In this document: positions 6,460 through 12,624 of the stretch, piece by piece
Position numbering within the stretch: position 1 is the first letter of the stretch
How the letters are laid out: every line of letters starts with the position of its first letter
Assembly (NCBI GenBank): GCA_934296355.1
Contig: CAKRAY010000033.1
Coordinates: 1 to 12,624, forward strand
DNA length: 12,624 nt
Direction of reading: 5' to 3'
Source of the DNA: an uncultured Clostridia bacterium
GTDB taxonomy: Bacteria > Bacillota > Clostridia > Christensenellales > DTU072
Translations under genes and position numbers: made by a program
The notes under the pieces: model-generated
What the model was told of the DNA's origin: nothing
Database searches by the model: none
Seen by the model: the letters and a program-made list of their open reading frames with translations, nothing else

Positions 6460-6670
6460 ACTCACCGTGACTACGGCGAAGCCTTTAACCGACCGGGAAA
6501 AAGCCTCGCTGAACAAGAAGTTTACCGTTAAATACGGAGAATTTACCGTAGAATATTTGGTCGACTATTCGTTAATCGGCGGTATAAAAATATTCGACGG
6601 CTTGAGAGTTTTCGACGGTAGCGTTTCGGGACAACTCGAAAGATTAAAAAAGAACGTCAAAGGGAAATAG
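6452..6670 (+). CDS. atpH: F-type ATP synthase subunit delta, C-terminal domain only
   Basis: This is a 72-residue protein in the canonical atpH position. It matches only the last ~70 residues of delta (OSCP): I-K-L-T-V-T-T-A-K-P-L-T, then V-D-Y-S-L-I-G-G-I-K-I, then F-D-G-S-V-S-G-Q-L-E-R-L. The usual protein has about 175-185 residues. The N-terminal six-helix domain (about 105 residues) that binds the alpha N-termini is absent, and there is no room for it because the atpF stop lies 8 bp inside this gene. I chose the ATG at 6452, with GGGAG 4 nt upstream, over the in-frame ATG at 6437 because the conserved strand begins right after it. There is no frameshift or stop debris, and codon use matches its neighbours, so this looks like a functional shortened subunit rather than a pseudogene. 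Confidence 0.88.
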   Translation: MIKLTVTTAKPLTDREKASLNKKFTVKYGEFTVEYLVDYSLIGGIKIFDGLRVFDGSVSGQLERLKKNVKGK

Positions 6671-6676
6671 GTAACG

Positions 6677-8175
6677 ATGGCAGGCACTTTTGTAAGCGGC
6701 AACGTTTTCGAAGCATTCAAGAATTATAAGCGCAATTCGGACGTTTACGACGCCGGATTGGTAATAGCCTCCAACGACGGCGTAATTACCGTCGAGGGTT
6801 TGCCTAACGTAAAAAGCAACGAACTTATCAGGCTTTCGGACGGCGGATACGCGCTCGCCCTTAACTTGGAAGAAAAAACGGTAGGCGCGATCGTATTGAC
6901 CGGCGGACAAGTATCCGCGGGCGACGCGGCTTATTCCACGGGTAAGGTCGTAAGCGTTCCCGTAGGCGAGAACTTTCTCGGCAGAGTGATAAACCCGCTC
7001 GGAGAACCGCTCGACGGCGGAGACGAACCGATTTTCGAAACGTATCGTAACGTTGAAGTTCCCGCGCCGGAAATAATGGATAGAGATAAGGTCAGCGAAC
7101 CGCTTTATACCGGAATAAAGGCAATCGACAGCATGATACCTATCGGCAAGGGGCAAAGAGAACTCATCATAGGCAACAGACAAACCGGCAAGACGGCTAT
7201 CGCGCTCGACACTATACTTAACCAAAAGGGTAAAAACGTAATTTGCGTTTATGTGGCGATAGGGCAAAAAGCCTCTACCGTCGCTAAGGTAATTAAGAGT
7301 TTAAGAGATAACGGCGCGATGGAATATACCATAGTCGTGGCTTCCACGGCGGGACAAAGCGCTCCTTTGCAGTACTTGGCTCCGTATACCGGCACCGCAA
7401 TGGCGGAATATTTTATGTACAAGGGCAAAGACGCCTTGGTTGTGTACGACGATTTATCCAAGCACGCGGTCGCGTACCGTACGATTTCCCTTCTTCTGAA
7501 ACGTCCTTCGGGAAGAGAAGCGTATCCGGGCGATATTTTCTACGTCCATTCGAGATTGCTGGAAAGAAGCGCGAAACTTTCTAAAAAAGCGGGCGGCGGC
7601 AGTCTTACCGCCTTGCCTATCATAGAAACGCTCGGCGGCGATATATCTTCCTATATTCCCACTAACGTGATATCCATTACCGACGGACAAATATATCTCG
7701 AAGACGATTTGTTCCACGCCGGAATACGCCCCGCGATTAACGTGGGCTTGTCGGTATCCCGTGTGGGCGGCGCGGCGCAAGTGGGCGCGATGCGAAAAAT
7801 CAGCGGTAAAACTCGTCTTGACTTGGCGCACTTCAGAGAAATGGTAATGTTCTCGCGTTTCGGTTCGGATATCGACGCGGCGACGAAAGCGATTATCGCC
7901 AAGGGCGAACGCCTTACCGAAGTCTTGAAACAACCTCAGTACAACCCCGTGGATATGGTAGATACGGTCGTTACGCTTTACGCGATGATGAACAATATGC
8001 TTAAAAACGTAGAAGTAAAACTCGTCAACAAAGTCATGAACGAAATACTCGAGTTCGTACATAAAGAACACGGCGCGATAGTAGAAGAGATACGTTCTAC
8101 CGAAAAATTGACCGACGAAACCGCCGAGGCTCTCGGCGCCGCCATAGAAGAGTATTTAATTAAAACGAACAAAAA

Positions 8176-8179
<4 letters not shown>
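6677..8179 (+). CDS. atpA: F-type ATP synthase subunit alpha
   Basis: This 500-residue F1 subunit alternates with beta and carries the non-catalytic nucleotide sites. The P-loop is G-N-R-Q-T-G-K-T (166-173; Asn replaces the usual Asp). The catalytic arginine finger is Arg362 in S-V-S-R-V-G-G-A. P-G-D-I-F-Y-V-H-S-R-L-L-E-R (284-297) and T-N-V-I-S-I-T-D-G-Q (329-338) are canonical. The first 24 residues, where delta normally docks, are atypical: S-G-N-V-F-E-A-F-K-N-Y-K-R-N instead of the usual amphipathic E-I-S-x-L-I/L-K-x-x-I helix. A weak AGG site precedes the ATG, 6 nt after atpH. Length is typical. Confidence 0.98.
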
Positions 8180-10783
<2,604 letters not shown>

Positions 10784-10798
10784 ACATGCAAAAATCTT

Positions 10799-11473
10799 CT
10801 ATTTAATTCTATTAAACGGACATTTCGCAATACAAATACCGCAAACCGAACCTCTGCCTATATGTTTATAGGCGTTTTTCATATGGTCGGAGCATTTTTT
10901 CGCGTCGAAAATATGACTTCTTTCGCAACCCTCGTAAAAATCGTTGCCAGTAATGGCTTGCGCGGGGCAAGCGTCCACGCAAATACGGCATTTACCGCAA
11001 GAAACGTTGCGTTTTTCCACGTCGGGAGTAAGTTCTTCGTCTACAAGCACGGTAGCGAGCCTTACTTTACTGCCGTAGTCGTAGTGAATGAAAAGGGCGT
11101 TTTTACCGATAAACCCGTTATTGGAGCGATATGCGGCGGTTTTGTGTGGGAACGCGCCTTTGTACGGGTCGGTTACCGACGATTGGCTCGCGGGTATCAT
11201 TTTTACTTTATGTCCTTCCTTTTCTAAGCGCAGCGAAGCGAAAAGCGCGAGTTGGTCGAGCGCGAAGTTTACCGTTCGATAGTGATGAAAGTATTCGTAA
11301 GTGGGCGCGGAGTCCTTTTTTACTTCTTCGAAATAAGAATCGAGAAGTTTTATTCCTATGGTAATCGCGCCCGAATATTCGCCGGCTTCGGGTATTCCCT
11401 TTACCGAAGAGAACCCGACGAACGACGCGCCTTTTTCAATAAGCATCTCTTTTAACTTTTTATAATCTGTCAT
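10799..11473 (-). CDS. Short QueG-like protein with two [4Fe-4S] clusters
   Basis: This 224-residue protein resembles epoxyqueuosine reductase QueG but is far shorter than the usual 350-390 residues. A DUF1730-like N-terminal part is followed by N-G-F-I-G-K-N-A-L-F-I (119-129), matching G-L-G-W-I-G-K in QueG. The ferredoxin-type cysteines are C159-x2-C162-x2-C165-x3-C169-P, then Cys194 in D-A-K-K-C and C211-x2-C214-x3-C218-P, enough for two clusters; Cys183 is extra. The D-S-A-P motif before the glycine loop, whose Asp is the proposed catalytic acid of QueG, reads P-H-K-T-A-A-Y here. The C-terminal HEAT region is missing. True queuosine biosynthesis is therefore doubtful; a related cobalamin- or ferredoxin-dependent reductase of unknown substrate is likelier. 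The start at 11473 is chosen because upstream in-frame ATGs fall inside the promoter. Confidence 0.8.
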   Translation of the reverse strand: MTDYKKLKEMLIEKGASFVGFSSVKGIPEAGEYSGAITIGIKLLDSYFEEVKKDSAPTYEYFHHYRTVNFALDQLALFASLRLEKEGHKVKMIPASQSSVTDPYKGAFPHKTAAYRSNNGFIGKNALFIHYDYGSKVRLATVLVDEELTPDVEKRNVSCGKCRICVDACPAQAITGNDFYEGCERSHIFDAKKCSDHMKNAYKHIGRGSVCGICIAKCPFNRIK

Positions 11474-11483
11474 AACATTATAC

Positions 11484-11512
11484 ATTATAAAGCATATTTT
11501 AGAAAAACACAA
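11484..11512 (-). promoter_or_regulatory. Promoter of the QueG-like gene (predicts near-leaderless mRNA)
   Basis: On the minus strand TTGTGT (11507-11512) and TATAAT (11484-11489) are 17 bp apart. A second TATAAT lies 1 bp downstream (11477-11482). The first predicts a start about 4 nt before the ATG at 11473; there is no ribosome site. It rules out the longer reading frame starting at 11512. Confidence 0.68.
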
Positions 11513-11717
11513 TAGTAACGTGTGACAGCAACGTGCGCGCGTTGCCCCTTTGCTACCGGTACCGTTATCTTAACGGCTTCTTTATAGACGCCTAAACGCT
11601 ATGGGGTATGTGTTAAATTGTTGATTTAAGGCGTATACATTTGCTTTTTATTTGATGTAAAAACGATAAGATTCCCAAGATTCGACTTTCGCTATTATAT
11701 TGTAGAAAAAACGAGAG
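11513..11717. other. Hairpin-rich intergenic stretch without a recognisable gene
   Basis: Three inverted repeats follow one another: GCAACG/CGTTGC (11528-11545, 6-nt loop); CCGTTA/TAACGG (11562-11576, 3-nt loop); and ACGCCTAAA/TTT(A)AGGCGT (11588-11634, 28-nt loop, one bulge). No hairpin is followed by a clean T-tract and no good promoter points into the block, although a TATAAT-like box on the minus strand (11694-11699) could start a transcript across it. No ORF with a ribosome site was found. Candidate small RNA, regulatory region or degenerate repeat. Confidence 0.4.
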
Positions 11718-11746
11718 TTGACATACTTTTTATCATCTTATATAAT
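11718..11746 (+). promoter_or_regulatory. Sigma-A promoter of the right-hand lipoprotein gene
   Basis: A perfect TTGACA (11718-11723) and a perfect TATAAT (11741-11746) have a 17-bp spacer. The predicted start near 11753 gives a leader of about 50 nt that carries a GAGAGG ribosome site 5 nt before the ATG at 11806. Confidence 0.87.
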
Positions 11747-11805
11747 AATATCGTATTGTTTAGGTTATAAAAAACGCGTTTGGTTCATAAAATTGAGAGG
11801 TAAAA

Positions 11806-12624
11806 ATGGGACGTAAAATATTATTTATCGTATCTTTGTTTTGTATCGCGATATCGAGCGTTTTATTCGGCTGCACTCCTGAAAAATTGGAGAACGTCGT
11901 CGGAACGTACAAGTTGACGGTAGACACCGTGACGGTATACGAAAAAGACAAGGTTGATAAAATCGCCGATTCCGAGATAGAAGCGTACCTTGTAGTTACC
12001 GGAGAAGAAAAGGGTTATTATGTTTTCAAAAGCAAATATGAACCGTTGAATTGCAAGGAGATAAATTTAACTTACGTAAAGAACACAAACGTAATATCCA
12101 TACGATATAATACGAAAGTCGGAGAAAAGCCTACTACGTTAAACGTTGATTCCAAGGAAAAGGTAACGCTCGGCTCGCATTGGTATCAAGCAAATAAAAT
12201 TCAAGACGCGTATGAGATTGAGTATGAAAAAGTAAGCGGCGCGACGGATTTATCTTACGTGAAGGAATTGTATCCCGAGTTGCCCGTTTTTTCTTACGGT
12301 ACTTACGATTATGACGGACACTTTTACGCAAGGATTCTAAAGCCGAACGCCAATTTCGCCGACTATATTTATCATCACTACGATATCGACGCGGCAAACG
12401 GCACGGCGACGGAATACTATGCGTTAAAAGCGGATAAAACGCCGGTAAAAAACGAGAATCTCAAAGTCACGTTTGAAAAGAGCGGAGAATTCGGCAAACT
12501 TCAAAAAATAATTATCGGGGACGCGGAGTATTCGCTGGAAAACAAATCGATAGAAAGGGAAATAACCGTCGATATACAAGGCGTAGAAGCGGACGTAAGA
12601 GAAGTTCTTTACAAATCGAGTATG
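11806..12624 (+). CDS. Lipoprotein of unknown function, 3' end outside window
   Basis: The frame starts with ATG after GAGAGG and runs open to the window edge (273 codons visible, no stop). Residues 1-22 are a signal peptide with lipobox L-F-G-C and lipid-acceptor Cys23, so the mature protein is anchored on the outer face of the membrane. The rest is acidic, beta-rich and low in Cys, beginning N-V-V-G-T-Y-K-L-T-V-D, a pattern seen at the start of lipocalin-like or calycin-like barrels, though the match is too weak for a family call. Tyr-rich stretches (about 165-210) and K/E alternation suggest a soluble surface domain, possibly with internal repeats of about 110 residues (V-E-V-type strand then charged turns); this is uncertain. 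It has its own strong promoter, so it is expected to be well expressed. Confidence 0.82.
   Translation, partial: MGRKILFIVSLFCIAISSVLFGCTPEKLENVVGTYKLTVDTVTVYEKDKVDKIADSEIEAYLVVTGEEKGYYVFKSKYEPLNCKEINLTYVKNTNVISIRYNTKVGEKPTTLNVDSKEKVTLGSHWYQANKIQDAYEIEYEKVSGATDLSYVKELYPELPVFSYGTYDYDGHFYARILKPNANFADYIYHHYDIDAANGTATEYYALKADKTPVKNENLKVTFEKSGEFGKLQKIIIGDAEYSLENKSIEREITVDIQGVEADVREVLYKSSM

Noticed and set aside
11474..11512. Longer N-terminus for the QueG-like protein
   Set aside because: The extra 13 codons coincide with the -35/-10 elements and would not be in the transcript; homology also begins after Met at 11473.

Overview
The window reads as a chromosomal segment of an uncultured low-to-mid GC Gram-positive anaerobe, most likely a gut-type member of the Clostridia (Bacillota). 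This is inferred from several things: a canonical atpBEFHAGDC operon, strong AGGAGG-type ribosome sites beside near-consensus TTGACA-N17-TATAAT promoters, several lipobox-type lipoproteins, a BspA-like leucine-rich-repeat protein and a transglutaminase-like protein. No rRNA, tRNA, CRISPR array, IS element or phage gene was seen.

Layout. 1-765 (+) is the 3' part of a transglutaminase-like gene. It is followed 22 nt later by a 58-residue four-cysteine protein (788-964), and the unit ends at a hairpin terminator near 1131-1163. A small cupin gene (1235-1555, -) has its own promoter. A multi-pass HGSNAT/DUF1624-type membrane acyltransferase (1770-2669, +) converges on a large lipoprotein with Big_2-like, InlB-B-like and BspA-type LRR segments (2692-4701, -). 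A near-perfect sigma-A promoter (4807-4835) then drives the F-type ATP synthase operon (4907-10783, +). A short QueG-like double [4Fe-4S] protein (10799-11473, -) runs convergent to the operon. A hairpin-rich intergenic stretch follows, then the 5' part of an unrecognised lipoprotein (11806 to the window end).

Function. The eight atp genes encode a complete ion-translocating FoF1 ATP synthase: a, c and b in the membrane sector, and delta, alpha, gamma, beta and epsilon in F1. They are tightly packed, with 4-bp ATGA overlaps at alpha/gamma, gamma/beta and beta/epsilon. The notable anomaly is delta, which is only 72 residues long. It has just the C-terminal, b-binding domain and lacks the N-terminal helical domain that normally clamps the alpha N-termini at the top of F1. 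The alpha N-terminal helix is also atypical, and the c subunit has alanines in the helix-1 glycine motif. The operon may therefore encode a streamlined peripheral stalk.

A second theme is translation initiation. Three genes (1770, 4701 and 11473 starts) have no Shine-Dalgarno sequence and a -10 element only 8-10 nt before the ATG, which predicts leaderless mRNAs. The atp genes and both short SD-led genes use conventional initiation.
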